A stretch of 58,422 nt of DNA from assembly GCA_022827245.1 (NCBI GenBank), contig JAJDTI010000114.1:1-58422 (forward strand), in the 5' to 3' direction. The translations under genes were made by a program, and so were the position numbers. The notes below the pieces were generated by a model. It did no database searches. It saw only the letters and a list, made by a program, of their open reading frames with translations, and was not told the origin of the DNA. Of the stretch, positions 39,556 to 49,220 are shown piece after piece. Source of the DNA: Pseudomonadales bacterium. Its GTDB lineage: Bacteria; Pseudomonadota; Gammaproteobacteria; Pseudomonadales; Azotimanducaceae. Positions within the stretch are counted from its first letter, which is position 1. Every line of letters begins with the position of its first letter.

Positions 39556-42525
39556 ATGCAGTACCGAGCGACACTGCTTCCAGCGCTCCTGGCTGGACTC
39601 TGCGCTACCTTCGCCCAGCCCGGGTTCGCCGAGGAAGCAACACAGGAGACCGCCGCCGAAGAGGACGCCACGCCGGCCGGCTCGACGGAAGAAGCCGGGC
39701 CCGTCGAGGAGATCGTCGTCACCGGTTCCCGCATCCGCCGCGACGAGTTCTCGAGCGCCTCCCCGATCACCGTCATCACGAGCGAGACGTCCGCCCTCGC
39801 GGGTTTGCTGAATACGGCGGACATCCTGCAGACGTCGACGGTCGCCGCGGGCCAGCAGATCGACAACTCGTTCTCCGGATTCGTCACCGACGGCGGACCC
39901 GGCGCGCGCTCCATCTCGCTGCGGGGTCTCGGCGCCCAGCGCACGCTGGTGCTCGTCAATGGCAAGCGATGGGGACCGTCCGGCGTACGCGGGACGACCA
40001 ACTCCGTGGACCTCACCGCGGTGCCCAGCTCCGTCGTCGGCCGCTTCGAGGTCCTGAAGGACGGCGCCTCCTCCATCTACGGCGCCGACGCCATCGCGGG
40101 CGTCGTCAACGTCATCACGCGCGAGCGCATCGAGGGATTCCAGCTCAACTTCCAGGGCGCGGCGCCGCGCGGCGGCGCCCCCGAGGATGTCGGCGTCGAC
40201 GCCACCTGGGGGACGGTCGGCGACACCTGGTCGTTCAACATCTCCGCGAACTACTCGAAGACGCGCGAGATGACCGCGAACGACCGCGACTGGTCCCGCT
40301 GCCCCGTGCGGCCGCGCGGCACCGACCAGGACGGCGACGGCGTGATCGACAACACGCACCCGGAGACCGGCGAACTCCTGTGCTTCGGTTTCGTGCACGG
40401 ATTCGCCGTCTCGCCGTTCGGCTGGGCGCGCTACGAGCCGAGCCTCGGGGCGCCGCATCCCAACCACCCCCATTTCGATCCCGGCATCGCCGGATTCGGC
40501 ATCCCCCACTTCACGCGGATACCCGTGCACGGCAACGACCCGCGGGACGGCGACCCGATCTTCGACAACGAAGGCGCCTTCTACCGCGACGAGCGCGACC
40601 CCGGCGTCTACCAGGTCGTGCCCGACATCGAGCTGTACTCGGTGACTTCCTTCGCGGACCGGGACCTGGAGATCGCCGACCGCAGCGCCAACGTGTACTA
40701 CGAGTTCTTCTACAACCACCGGTCGTTCGAGAGCTCATCCGGCTACCGGCAGTTCTTCCCCTCCGTACCGAGGACCAACCCCACGAACCCGTTCGGCCTC
40801 TACGGACCCCTCGGCGCGTTCGGCGGCTTCCCGGTCCTGCCGGTCCTCCCCACCTACGAATTGCTCGACCCCTACAACAACGTCGAGGTCGACCGGGTCA
40901 ACCTGTTCGTCGGGGTCACCGGCGACATCACCGAGTCCTGGAGCTACGACGCCCACGTGGGCTATAGCTGGTCGGAAGGCACCTACGGGGGCGAGCAGTT
41001 CCTGGACGACCGCGTGCGGGCTTCGCTCAACGCGACGCTGGACGCGAACGGCAACCTCGTCTGCGCCGACAACTCCATCGCCGGCTGCGTACCGGCGAAC
41101 CTCTTCACGGAGGACGCCCTCCTGCGCGGGCGGCTGCCGGCGGCCGTGCTCGATTTCATCACCCACGACGCCGAGGGCGAGACCACGTACAAGAGCTACC
41201 AGTTCGCCGGCTACGTGACGGGCGCGCTGTTCCAGATGCCCAACAACGAACCCGTGAGCGCGGTTTTCGGCCTGGAGTACCGCAACGAGGACATCCACGA
41301 CGTTCCCGACCCGGAGGGGCAGCGCAACAACTACTGGGGATTCACTTCCGCCGGCATCACCAGCGGGGACGACACGGTCACGGAGCTCTTCACCGAGATA
41401 GAGATTCCGCTGGTAAAGGGCGTGCCGCTGGTCGAGGAGTTCATCGTGAACGCCTCCGGGCGCTGGACGGACTACGAGTCGTACGGAGACGACACCACGT
41501 ACCGGCTTGCCCTCGACTACCAGGTCGGCGCCGAGGTGCGGCTGCGCGGCACCTGGGGCACCTCGTTCCGCGCGCCCGACCTCTACGAACAGTTCCTCGC
41601 CAACCAGCGCGGCTTCAACTCCGGGCTCGCTGACCCGTGCGTGAACTACGGGGAGTTCTACGAGCCCGGGGACGTCGTGTACGACAACTGCGCCGCCGAG
41701 GGGCTGCCGCCCGACCTCGGGTCCGAGGGCGTACCCAGCATCGAGAGCGTCATCGGCGGCAACGCGAACCTGCTGGCCGAGACGTCGGACTCCTGGACCG
41801 GCGGCGTGGTCTACCAGCCCGGGGCGATCGGCCTCTCGGTCGCGGTGAGCTGGTTCGACATCGCGCTCTCCGACACGGTCTCCGATCCCTCGGTCGGTTA
41901 CGTCCTCGGGACCTGCTACACGTCGGCCGGGCGCATGAGCGCCTGGTGCAGCCGCGTCGGCGCGCGGGACGGCATGGGATTCCTGACGGAGGTCGACGCG
42001 TCCCTTGTCAACATCGGCAAGCGCGTCAGCCGGGGCTACGACATCGACTTCCTCTACGAGAAGGAGTTCCCGACCTTCGACCTGACCGTCGACGGCACCG
42101 TGACCCGGCTCAAGGAACACCGGGTGGAACTCTTCGACGAGGTCTGGGACAACGTCGGCCACTGGGGCTACCCGGAGTGGTCGGCGGAGTTCGACGTACG
42201 CATCGACTACCGCGACTGGACGGTGTTCTGGCGCACGAGCTTCATCGGCGACACGGCCGAGGACCCCGTGTTCGACCCGGACACGACCAACGTCGACCGC
42301 GTCCACGAAACCAAGAACAAGCTCTACCACACCGTCTCCGCGCGCTGGCGCAATCCGGACTGGGACGTGATCGCCACCGTGCGCAACGTGTTCGACAAGG
42401 ACCCGCCCGGCGTCGGCGACGGCGTGCCGCGGAACGCCACCTCGCGCATCTTCAACACGCTGCCCGGCGTCGGCTATCCGCTGTTCGGGCGGATCTTCGT
42501 CGTCCAGGTCGCGCGGCGTTTCTGA
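39556..42525 (+). CDS. TonB-dependent outer-membrane receptor (CirA/peptide-type)
   Basis: 989-residue outer-membrane receptor. Signal peptide to about residue 25 (QPGFAEE), TonB box EEIVVTG at about 51-57, plug domain (VVNVITRERIEGFQ) and a 22-strand barrel ending in an aromatic residue (VQVARRF). An acidic leader (EEATQETAAEED) precedes the TonB box. It imports a large substrate using the proton-motive force. The next gene encodes an S9 peptidase 2 bp downstream, which suggests peptide uptake. A strong GAGGAGG site lies ahead of the ATG. The 207 bp upstream, shared with the divergent MBL-like gene, is AT-richer around 39480-39540 and should hold the promoter. Confidence 0.93.
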   Translation: MQYRATLLPALLAGLCATFAQPGFAEEATQETAAEEDATPAGSTEEAGPVEEIVVTGSRIRRDEFSSASPITVITSETSALAGLLNTADILQTSTVAAGQQIDNSFSGFVTDGGPGARSISLRGLGAQRTLVLVNGKRWGPSGVRGTTNSVDLTAVPSSVVGRFEVLKDGASSIYGADAIAGVVNVITRERIEGFQLNFQGAAPRGGAPEDVGVDATWGTVGDTWSFNISANYSKTREMTANDRDWSRCPVRPRGTDQDGDGVIDNTHPETGELLCFGFVHGFAVSPFGWARYEPSLGAPHPNHPHFDPGIAGFGIPHFTRIPVHGNDPRDGDPIFDNEGAFYRDERDPGVYQVVPDIELYSVTSFADRDLEIADRSANVYYEFFYNHRSFESSSGYRQFFPSVPRTNPTNPFGLYGPLGAFGGFPVLPVLPTYELLDPYNNVEVDRVNLFVGVTGDITESWSYDAHVGYSWSEGTYGGEQFLDDRVRASLNATLDANGNLVCADNSIAGCVPANLFTEDALLRGRLPAAVLDFITHDAEGETTYKSYQFAGYVTGALFQMPNNEPVSAVFGLEYRNEDIHDVPDPEGQRNNYWGFTSAGITSGDDTVTELFTEIEIPLVKGVPLVEEFIVNASGRWTDYESYGDDTTYRLALDYQVGAEVRLRGTWGTSFRAPDLYEQFLANQRGFNSGLADPCVNYGEFYEPGDVVYDNCAAEGLPPDLGSEGVPSIESVIGGNANLLAETSDSWTGGVVYQPGAIGLSVAVSWFDIALSDTVSDPSVGYVLGTCYTSAGRMSAWCSRVGARDGMGFLTEVDASLVNIGKRVSRGYDIDFLYEKEFPTFDLTVDGTVTRLKEHRVELFDEVWDNVGHWGYPEWSAEFDVRIDYRDWTVFWRTSFIGDTAEDPVFDPDTTNVDRVHETKNKLYHTVSARWRNPDWDVIATVRNVFDKDPPGVGDGVPRNATSRIFNTLPGVGYPLFGRIFVVQVARRF

Positions 42526-42527
42526 CG

Positions 42528-44453
42528 ATGCGGCGCACCCCGATCCCGCCGGTCGCCGCGGCGACCGCATTCTGCATCGCGCTCGGCCTGCCGGCGGCGG
42601 CCGAGCGCATTCCGATGAGCGCCTGGATCCACGATCCCGTCATCGACAGCGTCGACGTGAGTCCCGACGGCAAGCGGCTGGTGGCGCTGACGCTCGCCGA
42701 CGTCAACGCGCCGCCGGACGTGACCGTCTGGGACACCGCCGACCTTTCGGCGCAGCCGCTCCGGTTCCGGCCTCCGGACGTGAAGGCGCGCGCGGTCTTC
42801 TGGCTGAACGACGAACGGGTGCTGGTCGTGGGGCGCCAGAAGTTCGACATCCGCGCCGGAGGACGCCCGACCCGCTGGTTCCGGGAGAAGGCATACCTCT
42901 ACGAAGTGCCCGGCGACGGGCGGGCGACGGAGCTGTTCCGCAACCGGGACATCTTCGGATTGCGCATCTTCAACCTGCTCCCGCAGGACAAGGACAAGGT
43001 GCTCGTCCAGGTGACGAACCTCGAGTTCGCCGCCGACCTCTACGAGGTCGACCTGGGCAGCTACAACTCGAAACGCATCTACCGCGGCGCCAGCAGCCAG
43101 GTGATCTTCGGCGACGTCCAGGGCGCCGTGCGCGGCCGGCAGGAAATCGAGGGCAGCGGCGACGACATCCACATCCGCTTTTCCTACCGCCACCCCGAAA
43201 CCGGCAAGTGGGAGGAGCACCACAGCGTGTACGCCGCGCACCGGGAAGGGATGCAGCCGGTCGGATTCGACCCGGACGGGCGGCGCGTCTACATGCGCGA
43301 CGACACCGGGCGCGACCGAGCGGTCATCCGCACCTACGACCTGATCACCCGCGAACTCGGCGAACCGCTGTTCGGCGGCGGGGACATCGACGCCGTCGGG
43401 ATCATGACGGCGACCAACCCCGGGGACTTCGGAGAGGTCGTCGGCTTCACGGGCTTCGCGGCGGGCATCGTGCGCGAATACACCGAGCCCAAGCGCAAGT
43501 CGCTCCAGGAACGGCTCGCCGCGGCGCTGCCGGAAGGCATGGTGCACCAATGGGTGTCGATGTCGGACGACCTGACCGTCATCGTCGTGCGTTCCTCCGG
43601 TCCGCGTGAGGCCGGCCTCTACCACCTGCTGGTCAACGGCAGCCAGCTCGTCCCGCTCGGCCGGAGCTTCCCGCATCTCGTGCCGGAGAAGCTCTCCGAC
43701 ATGACGTTCGAGACCTACGAAGCGCGCGACGGCATGGACGTCCCCGCGTTCCTGACCGTGCCGCGGGAAGGCAAGCGGCCGTTCCCCGCCGTCGTGCTGC
43801 CCCACGGCGGCCCGTGGGCCCGGGACTTCCTCGGCTGGGACCGCTGGGCGCAGTTTCTCGCCAACCGCGGCTACGTCGTGCTGCAGCCGCAGTACCGCGG
43901 GTCCGAGGGTTTCGGCCAGGCGCTGTGGCGCGCCGGAGACCGCGAGTGGGGCCAGAAGATGCAGGACGACAAGGACGACGGCGCGCGCTGGCTGGTCCGC
44001 GAAGGCATCGCCGCCCCCGACCGGATTGCCATCTTCGGCTACTCCTACGGCGGCTATGCGGCCATGGCGGCGAGCGTCCGCCCCGACTCGCCGTACCAGT
44101 GCGCCATCGCGGGCGCCGGCCTGTCGGAGCTGCGGACCTTCGACAAGATCACCTTCCGGTCGCCGTTCAACCGCGAGTACCAGAACCCCACGATCGGGGG
44201 CCTCTCACCCCTCGACCACGCGAAGGAGGCGACGATTCCCATCTACATCTTCCACGGCGACCGCGACCAGCGCGTGCCGATCGAGCAGTCGCGCAAGTTC
44301 GCGAACGCGCTGAGGCGCGCCGGCAAGGACGTCCAGTACGAGGAGATCGTCGATCTCTGGCACAGCCTGCCGTGGTGGCCACAGCATCACCTCGCGATGC
44401 TGTCGTCGCTCGAGGAGTACCTGGCGAACGATTGCGGTCCGGGCGGGTTGTAG
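42528..44453 (+). CDS. Secreted S9-family prolyl oligopeptidase-like peptidase
   Basis: 641-residue serine peptidase with a signal peptide (MRRTPIPPVAAATAFCIALG, cut near AAAE). The N-terminal half forms a beta-propeller; the C-terminal alpha/beta-hydrolase has the nucleophile Ser506 in FGYSYGGYAAMAAS, the Asp in FHGDRDQRVPIEQ and the His in DLWHSLPWW. It would cut oligopeptides into di/tripeptides in the periplasm, feeding inner-membrane uptake. It starts 2 bp after the TonB receptor stop. Copy 3 of the palindromic element begins immediately after its stop codon. Confidence 0.93.
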   Translation: MRRTPIPPVAAATAFCIALGLPAAAERIPMSAWIHDPVIDSVDVSPDGKRLVALTLADVNAPPDVTVWDTADLSAQPLRFRPPDVKARAVFWLNDERVLVVGRQKFDIRAGGRPTRWFREKAYLYEVPGDGRATELFRNRDIFGLRIFNLLPQDKDKVLVQVTNLEFAADLYEVDLGSYNSKRIYRGASSQVIFGDVQGAVRGRQEIEGSGDDIHIRFSYRHPETGKWEEHHSVYAAHREGMQPVGFDPDGRRVYMRDDTGRDRAVIRTYDLITRELGEPLFGGGDIDAVGIMTATNPGDFGEVVGFTGFAAGIVREYTEPKRKSLQERLAAALPEGMVHQWVSMSDDLTVIVVRSSGPREAGLYHLLVNGSQLVPLGRSFPHLVPEKLSDMTFETYEARDGMDVPAFLTVPREGKRPFPAVVLPHGGPWARDFLGWDRWAQFLANRGYVVLQPQYRGSEGFGQALWRAGDREWGQKMQDDKDDGARWLVREGIAAPDRIAIFGYSYGGYAAMAASVRPDSPYQCAIAGAGLSELRTFDKITFRSPFNREYQNPTIGGLSPLDHAKEATIPIYIFHGDRDQRVPIEQSRKFANALRRAGKDVQYEEIVDLWHSLPWWPQHHLAMLSSLEEYLANDCGPGGL

Positions 44454-44507
44454 GAGCCCTCAGCCGGGGAGCGCGAGGGCGGCCCGCGCAGGGGCTTGCC
44501 CCTCGCA
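44454..44507 (+). repeat. Palindromic element, copy 3 (with internal insertion)
   Basis: Starts right after the peptidase stop codon with GAGCCCTCAGCCGGGGAGCG, identical to copies 1 and 2 over the first 25 bases, then has a 14-bp insertion (GCGGCCCGCGCAGG) and ends in GGCTTGCCCCTCGCA. It lies between convergent genes, so its hairpin may act as a terminator. Unlike the other copies it is not in coding sequence. The orientation relative to the nearest upstream gene is the same as for copies 1 and 2. Confidence 0.88.
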
Positions 44508-44520
44508 TAAACAGCACCCA

Positions 44521-45912
44521 TCAGGCCGCGTGCCGTGCCGCGAGTTCCTCCTCGATCCGCTCGACGCGCGCACGGTCGAGCCGGTAGAACACGATCGCCG
44601 CGGCGCCGACGAGGGACAGCGCGGCCGGGAACAGGCTGAACATCAGCCGGATGCCGAGCAGCGCCGTTTCCGTCTGCGGCTGGTTGGCCACGAAACCGAA
44701 CAGCGACAGGATGTACCCCGCCAGGCCCGCGCCTACCGCCAGGCCCATCTTGGCCGCGAAGCCGCCGCCCGAGTAGATGAGTCCCGTCGTCCGCCTGCCG
44801 CTGCGCCATTCGCCGTAGTCGGCGCAGTCCGCGTTCATCGCGAACACCAGGGGCGCCAGCGGGCCCGCCACGACCGCCGCCAGGCAGTTCAGGAACACCA
44901 TGAGCCAGAACTGCTCGGGGGCGAGAAAGAAGAACAGGCCCGACAGCCCCGCGCTGACCACCGTCAGGGCGATCATCAGGCTCCGCTTCTCGAAGCGCCG
45001 CGTCAGCGGACCGGTCATCGCCACGCCCAGGATCATCGACAGTGTCCCGAGGGACATGAAAACGGCCGTCAGGTCGAATATCCAGAAGACCCGGCTGCCG
45101 TCGTCGCCCACGTAGTACTTGAAGTAGTACAGCAGGCCGCCGTTGCGCACGGCCACCTGCATGAGGGAGAAGATGCCCGACACGAACAGGGCGATCCACG
45201 GCAGGTTGCGCCCCAGCGCGCGGAGTTCGGCCTTCAGATCGGACTCGATGGCCGGCGCCTGCACGCGTTCCTTCGTGCTGGCGAAGGTCAGCCAGAAAAG
45301 CGCGATCGAAGCCACCGCGAAGAGCATCATCGTCAGGCGAAAGCCCTCCGCCTCGTCGCCGCCGCCGAGCAGGTTCTTGAGGGGCGTCACGAACGTGCCG
45401 ATCAGCCACGCCGCCCCGAACGCGCACACGAAACGGTACGCCGAGACTTTCACCCGCTCGTCCGACGAGGGTGAGATGACGCCCATCAGCGCCGAGTAGG
45501 GGATGTTGATGGCGGTGTAGGCCAGCATCATCAGGGAGTAGGTGACGTACGCGTAGACCAGCTTGCCTTCCGGCGAGAAGTCGGGCCCGAGGAACATGGC
45601 GTAGCCGAGCACCCCGTAGGGAATGGCCATGCCGAAGAGATACGGCCGGTACTTCCCCCAGCGCGTGTTCGTGCGGTCGGCGAGGATCCCCATGGCCGGG
45701 TCGCTCAACGCGTCGACGGCCTTGGTGATCAGGAACATCGTCCCCACGGCAGCCGGGGCGAGGCCGAAGACGTCCGTGTAGTAGTACAGGAGAAATACGT
45801 TGAAGGCCTGGAAGAAGAAGTTGGAAGCGGCATCGCCCAGGCCGTAGCCGAGCTTCTCCGTGAGCCGCAGCGCGCGCGCGGATCGCTCCGGCGTTCCGGT
45901 GCCGGGGGTCAT
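44521..45912 (-). CDS. GPH-family sugar:cation symporter (MFS)
   Basis: 463-residue inner-membrane transporter of the glycoside-pentoside-hexuronide family with 12 predicted helices. The N-terminus LTEKLGYGLGDAASNFFFQA is the family hallmark, followed by DPAMGILADRTNTRWGKYRPYL, the MFS motif with cation and sugar-binding Asp residues. It would import oligosaccharides or glycosides produced by the GH3 and the secreted glycosidase. The ATG is behind an AGAGGAG site. It is the last gene of the sugar locus and convergent to the peptidase. Confidence 0.93.
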   Translation of the reverse strand: MTPGTGTPERSARALRLTEKLGYGLGDAASNFFFQAFNVFLLYYYTDVFGLAPAAVGTMFLITKAVDALSDPAMGILADRTNTRWGKYRPYLFGMAIPYGVLGYAMFLGPDFSPEGKLVYAYVTYSLMMLAYTAINIPYSALMGVISPSSDERVKVSAYRFVCAFGAAWLIGTFVTPLKNLLGGGDEAEGFRLTMMLFAVASIALFWLTFASTKERVQAPAIESDLKAELRALGRNLPWIALFVSGIFSLMQVAVRNGGLLYYFKYYVGDDGSRVFWIFDLTAVFMSLGTLSMILGVAMTGPLTRRFEKRSLMIALTVVSAGLSGLFFFLAPEQFWLMVFLNCLAAVVAGPLAPLVFAMNADCADYGEWRSGRRTTGLIYSGGGFAAKMGLAVGAGLAGYILSLFGFVANQPQTETALLGIRLMFSLFPAALSLVGAAAIVFYRLDRARVERIEEELAARHAA

Positions 45913-45945
45913 GGGGTGCTCCTCTCGAAAGGGCGGCGCGGCGCC

Positions 45946-47436
45946 TCAGCCGGGATGCGCCTTGCAGTAGTGGTCGATGAAACGCTGATGGGCGGGAAGC
46001 TGGCCGACGAGTTGCTCCACCGACCCGTGGATGCCCGTCAGGAAGCGGTCCAGTTCCTCGTCGCTCATCATGTTGACGATCGGGTGATACTGCTCCGGCG
46101 TCAGCCCCTGCCCCAGCATCACCTGGATCCAGGAGTTCTCACCGAAGAGCTCCGTCGGCACCTTGAAGACCCGGCCCGCCTGCCGGAACAGTTCGATGCG
46201 GTGCCGGAGCGAGTCCGGGATCTCCATGTCCCGGCACTCGCGCCAGAACGCCGTGTCCGTCCGGTCGGTGACGTGGTAGTGCAGGATGATGAAGTCGCGG
46301 ACGTTGTCGATCTCGAAGCGCATCTGGTTGTTGAACTCGGCGATGTCCGGCTGCCGGATGCCGTCGTACGGGAACATCTGCATCAGGCGGATGATGCTGC
46401 GCTGGATGAGGTGGATGCTGGTCGACTCCAGCGGCTCGATGAAGCCCGAGGCCAGGCCCATCGCGACGCAGTTCCGGTTCCAGTGCTCCCGCCTCTGCCC
46501 GGCCCGGAACCGGATCACCCGGGGCTCCGTCAGCACCCTGCCGCGGACGTTGGCGAGCAGGCGCGCGCGCGCCTCGTCGTCCGACCAGTGCCGCGAACTG
46601 AACACCATGCCGTTGCCGACCCGGTGCTGCAGGGGGATGCGCCACTGCCATCCGGCCTCGCGCGCAATGGAGCGGGTGTAGGGTTTCGGCGGTTCCACGG
46701 ATTCGGTCTGCACGGCAATGGCGCTGTCGCACGGCAGCCAGTCGCCGAAGTCCTCGTACCCGACGTCGAGCGCCTGTTCGATCAGGAGACCCCGGAACCC
46801 CGTGCAGTCGATGAACAGGTCGCCTTCGACGCGCTGCCCGGACTGCAGCCGGAGGGCCGTGAGGAAGCCGCTCTCCGAATCCTGCTCCACGCTTTCGATG
46901 CGGCCTTCCTGACGCACCGCACCGTGCTCCTCGGCCATGCGGCGCAGGAACCCCGCGTAGAGCGACGCGTCGAGGTGATAGGCGTAGTTGAGCCCCCCGT
47001 TCGGCAGCACGGCGAAACGGTCCTGCCGGGCGGCCGCCCACTCCTTGCAGTACTCGCCGAACTCCCGGCTGATCCCCCGCCGCCGGCCCTTGAGCCAGAA
47101 GTGCTGGAACCCCGCCGCCCAACTGTCCTTGCCGGTCCATCCGAACGAGTGGATGTAGTCACGGCCCAGGTCCCGCCAGCTCTCGAACGAGATGCCGAGC
47201 TTGAACGTGCCCTGGACCGCGCGCACGAAATCCTGCTCCTTGATCTTCAGCACTTCGTGCAGGGTCAGCAGCGTGGGGATCGTCGCCTCGCCGACGCCGA
47301 CCGTGCCGATCTCGTCGGATTCCACCAAGGTGATGTCGAGCGTCTTGCCGAGGAGCTTCGCCAGGGCGGCGGCCGCCATCCAGCCGGCGGTGCCGCCGCC
47401 CGCGATGACGACCTTGTGGATCTTCGTGCGTTCCAA
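45946..47436 (-). CDS. Flavin-dependent tryptophan halogenase-family protein 1
   Basis: 496-residue flavin-dependent halogenase homologue. The FAD motif GGGTAGW is at 13-19, the catalytic lysine Lys79 lies in GTFKLGI (position 79, as in PrnA), the halogenase-specific WQWRIP motif is at 263-268, and the FIEPLESTS segment at 332-340 carries the partner glutamate. All canonical features of active halogenases are intact. It would use reduced flavin, oxygen and halide to halogenate an unknown substrate. A TTG start (complement 47434-47436) is supported by GGGAGG. Such genes are common beside TonB receptors and SapC in sugar loci, where the halogenated target remains unclear. Confidence 0.9.
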   Translation of the reverse strand: MERTKIHKVVIAGGGTAGWMAAAALAKLLGKTLDITLVESDEIGTVGVGEATIPTLLTLHEVLKIKEQDFVRAVQGTFKLGISFESWRDLGRDYIHSFGWTGKDSWAAGFQHFWLKGRRRGISREFGEYCKEWAAARQDRFAVLPNGGLNYAYHLDASLYAGFLRRMAEEHGAVRQEGRIESVEQDSESGFLTALRLQSGQRVEGDLFIDCTGFRGLLIEQALDVGYEDFGDWLPCDSAIAVQTESVEPPKPYTRSIAREAGWQWRIPLQHRVGNGMVFSSRHWSDDEARARLLANVRGRVLTEPRVIRFRAGQRREHWNRNCVAMGLASGFIEPLESTSIHLIQRSIIRLMQMFPYDGIRQPDIAEFNNQMRFEIDNVRDFIILHYHVTDRTDTAFWRECRDMEIPDSLRHRIELFRQAGRVFKVPTELFGENSWIQVMLGQGLTPEQYHPIVNMMSDEELDRFLTGIHGSVEQLVGQLPAHQRFIDHYCKAHPG

Positions 47437-47466
47437 GACGGTTGCCTCCCGGATCCCGACGCGCCG

Positions 47467-48480
47467 CTAGCGGTCCAGCCGGTTGCGCAGGTCCGCGCGC
47501 AGCCGCTTCGCCGTCGCGTCCGTCATCTTCGCCAGGTAACCCTTGCCCGGCGTCGGTATGTGCGCGTGCACCGACTCGTCGGCATCGAACACGTAGTGCT
47601 CGAAGAGCCCGCGCCATGCCTCGCGCTGGCGCGGTGGCAGGTCGCGCAGGGCCAGCATCGCGTGCAGCAACGCGTCGGACGGCGTCCCCATGGACGCCGG
47701 CGACGAGCACCACCAGTAGTTCACCAGCAGGTTGAAGGACGACGTCGATTCGACGTGGTGCCACCACATGCTTGGGATGAACAACGCGTCTCCCGGCTCC
47801 ATTGCGGCCGCCCGCGCGTGCGCCGCGGCCTCGGCGAACTTCGGGAACCGGTCGAGGTCGGGCCGCGCGAAGTCCACCATGCTGATCGCCTGCCCCGACG
47901 GCGTCCGGTCCACCGGACCGACGTACAGGTTGCCGACCTGCTCCGGCGGAAAGAGGGTGAACCGCCGCTCGCCCGCCACGACGCACGCCAGGTTGTCGGG
48001 GAAGTCGTAGTGCGCCGAGATCCGCGTCCGGTTGCCGAGCCAGAAGCTGGCGAGGGCGTCGTCCCCGGGTACCCGCACGTCGTTCTCCGCGCGGAACCCC
48101 GGCAGCCACTGGTCTATCGGCGTGGAACCCACGTAGATCGTGGACAGGCCCGCGTCGCGCGCCGGCTCGGCGAGCCGTTCGAGGACTTGCGCGAGCGTGG
48201 CCTTGCCACTGCGGAAGTTGAACCCGGTGCAGTCGTCGTCGTAGAAGAAGCGGCCGTCGATGGACGCGTCGCCGACGTAGACCGTGAGCGGCGCGTTCGA
48301 CTGGAAGCGGGAGAGGTATCGGGTCGCCGGCCCGAGGCCGCCGCACCGCCGGACCGCTGGCCAGTCACGGACGAGACCGGCGAGCCGCACGGGCTCGCCG
48401 GAGTCGAACACGTGCGGGGGGACGATGCCGTCCGCGCACCGCACCGACGTCACCGCCGTGAGCTCAGCGTCCCAGCGCAC
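47467..48480 (-). CDS. Cupin-like (JmjC-type) protein
   Basis: 337-residue protein of the Cupin_8 family related to Fe(II)/2-oxoglutarate hydroxylases. The metal triad appears as His-x-Asp in RISAHYDFPDNLACVV and the distal His in SMWWHHVESTSSFNLL. It might hydroxylate a protein or small molecule. The start is a GTG overlapping the SapC gene by 17 bp. It belongs to the same operon as SapC and two halogenases, a recurrent set whose joint function is not established. Confidence 0.87.
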   Translation of the reverse strand: MRWDAELTAVTSVRCADGIVPPHVFDSGEPVRLAGLVRDWPAVRRCGGLGPATRYLSRFQSNAPLTVYVGDASIDGRFFYDDDCTGFNFRSGKATLAQVLERLAEPARDAGLSTIYVGSTPIDQWLPGFRAENDVRVPGDDALASFWLGNRTRISAHYDFPDNLACVVAGERRFTLFPPEQVGNLYVGPVDRTPSGQAISMVDFARPDLDRFPKFAEAAAHARAAAMEPGDALFIPSMWWHHVESTSSFNLLVNYWWCSSPASMGTPSDALLHAMLALRDLPPRQREAWRGLFEHYVFDADESVHAHIPTPGKGYLAKMTDATAKRLRADLRNRLDR

Positions 48481-49210
48481 TGGCCGGCTCCCGTAGCATG
48501 CCGTTCTTGCGTTCGACCAACCGCTGCACGTTGGCCATCGAGGCGAGGACCATGAACATCGGCATCAGGTAGCCTTCGCGGTTGAACTCGCCGAGTACGG
48601 CGCCCGGCAGTTCGTGCACCTTTTCCTCCGCGAGGCAGTGATAGCCGATCAACTGGTTCCGCGAGCCGTCCTGCAGCACGATCTCGAGGGTCACGGCCTC
48701 CAGCAGGTCGTGTTCGACGAGGGCGCGCACGAACGCCCGGTTGTGCTCGATGCCGGCGTAGATCGTCTCGAGCAGGTCCGCCGCGCCTTCGAGGAACGGC
48801 GTGCGGCCGCCCAGGGGCTGGAACAGCGGTTCGCCGCTTTCCCAACTCACGCGCGGGTGCTCGAGGTCGACGGACAGCACGCGGGTGCGGGCCGGGCGGC
48901 CGGGCTCCTGCGAGTCCTGGAACCCGATCAGGAACGGCTCGCGGCGCACCATCGCGGGGATGTAGCCGGCGTGCCACCCCTCCTCGTCGAGAAAGAGGTT
49001 TTCCTTGTCCTGGAAGCCGAACAGCGCGACCGGGTAGTAGCCGCCGCGGCCGTCCTGCTGAAACAGGATGGGGTAGAAGGCCTGCAGGTTGCGGAACTCG
49101 AACGGGAACGCCAGGGCCTGCCGCATGTCGTCGCCGTATCGCGCGGACCGCTCCGTGATGATCCTGAGGTCCTGGTGGTCCACGTTGTTGAGCAGCACGT
49201 TCTCCGGCAC
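48464..49210 (-). CDS. SapC-family protein
   Basis: 248-residue protein of the SapC family (PF07277), starting VPENVLLNNVDHQDLRI with ALAFPFEFRNLQAFYPILF, the conserved part. SapC was named from an S-layer secretion locus, but in this type of gene cluster its role is unclear. The GTG at 49210 has an ideal AGGAGG site; upstream extension of the frame overlaps the halogenase and lacks support. It is positioned between the second halogenase and the cupin-like gene. Confidence 0.9.
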   Translation of the reverse strand: MPENVLLNNVDHQDLRIITERSARYGDDMRQALAFPFEFRNLQAFYPILFQQDGRGGYYPVALFGFQDKENLFLDEEGWHAGYIPAMVRREPFLIGFQDSQEPGRPARTRVLSVDLEHPRVSWESGEPLFQPLGGRTPFLEGAADLLETIYAGIEHNRAFVRALVEHDLLEAVTLEIVLQDGSRNQLIGYHCLAEEKVHELPGAVLGEFNREGYLMPMFMVLASMANVQRLVERKNGMLREPASALGR

Positions 49211-49220
49211 GGGCTTCCTC

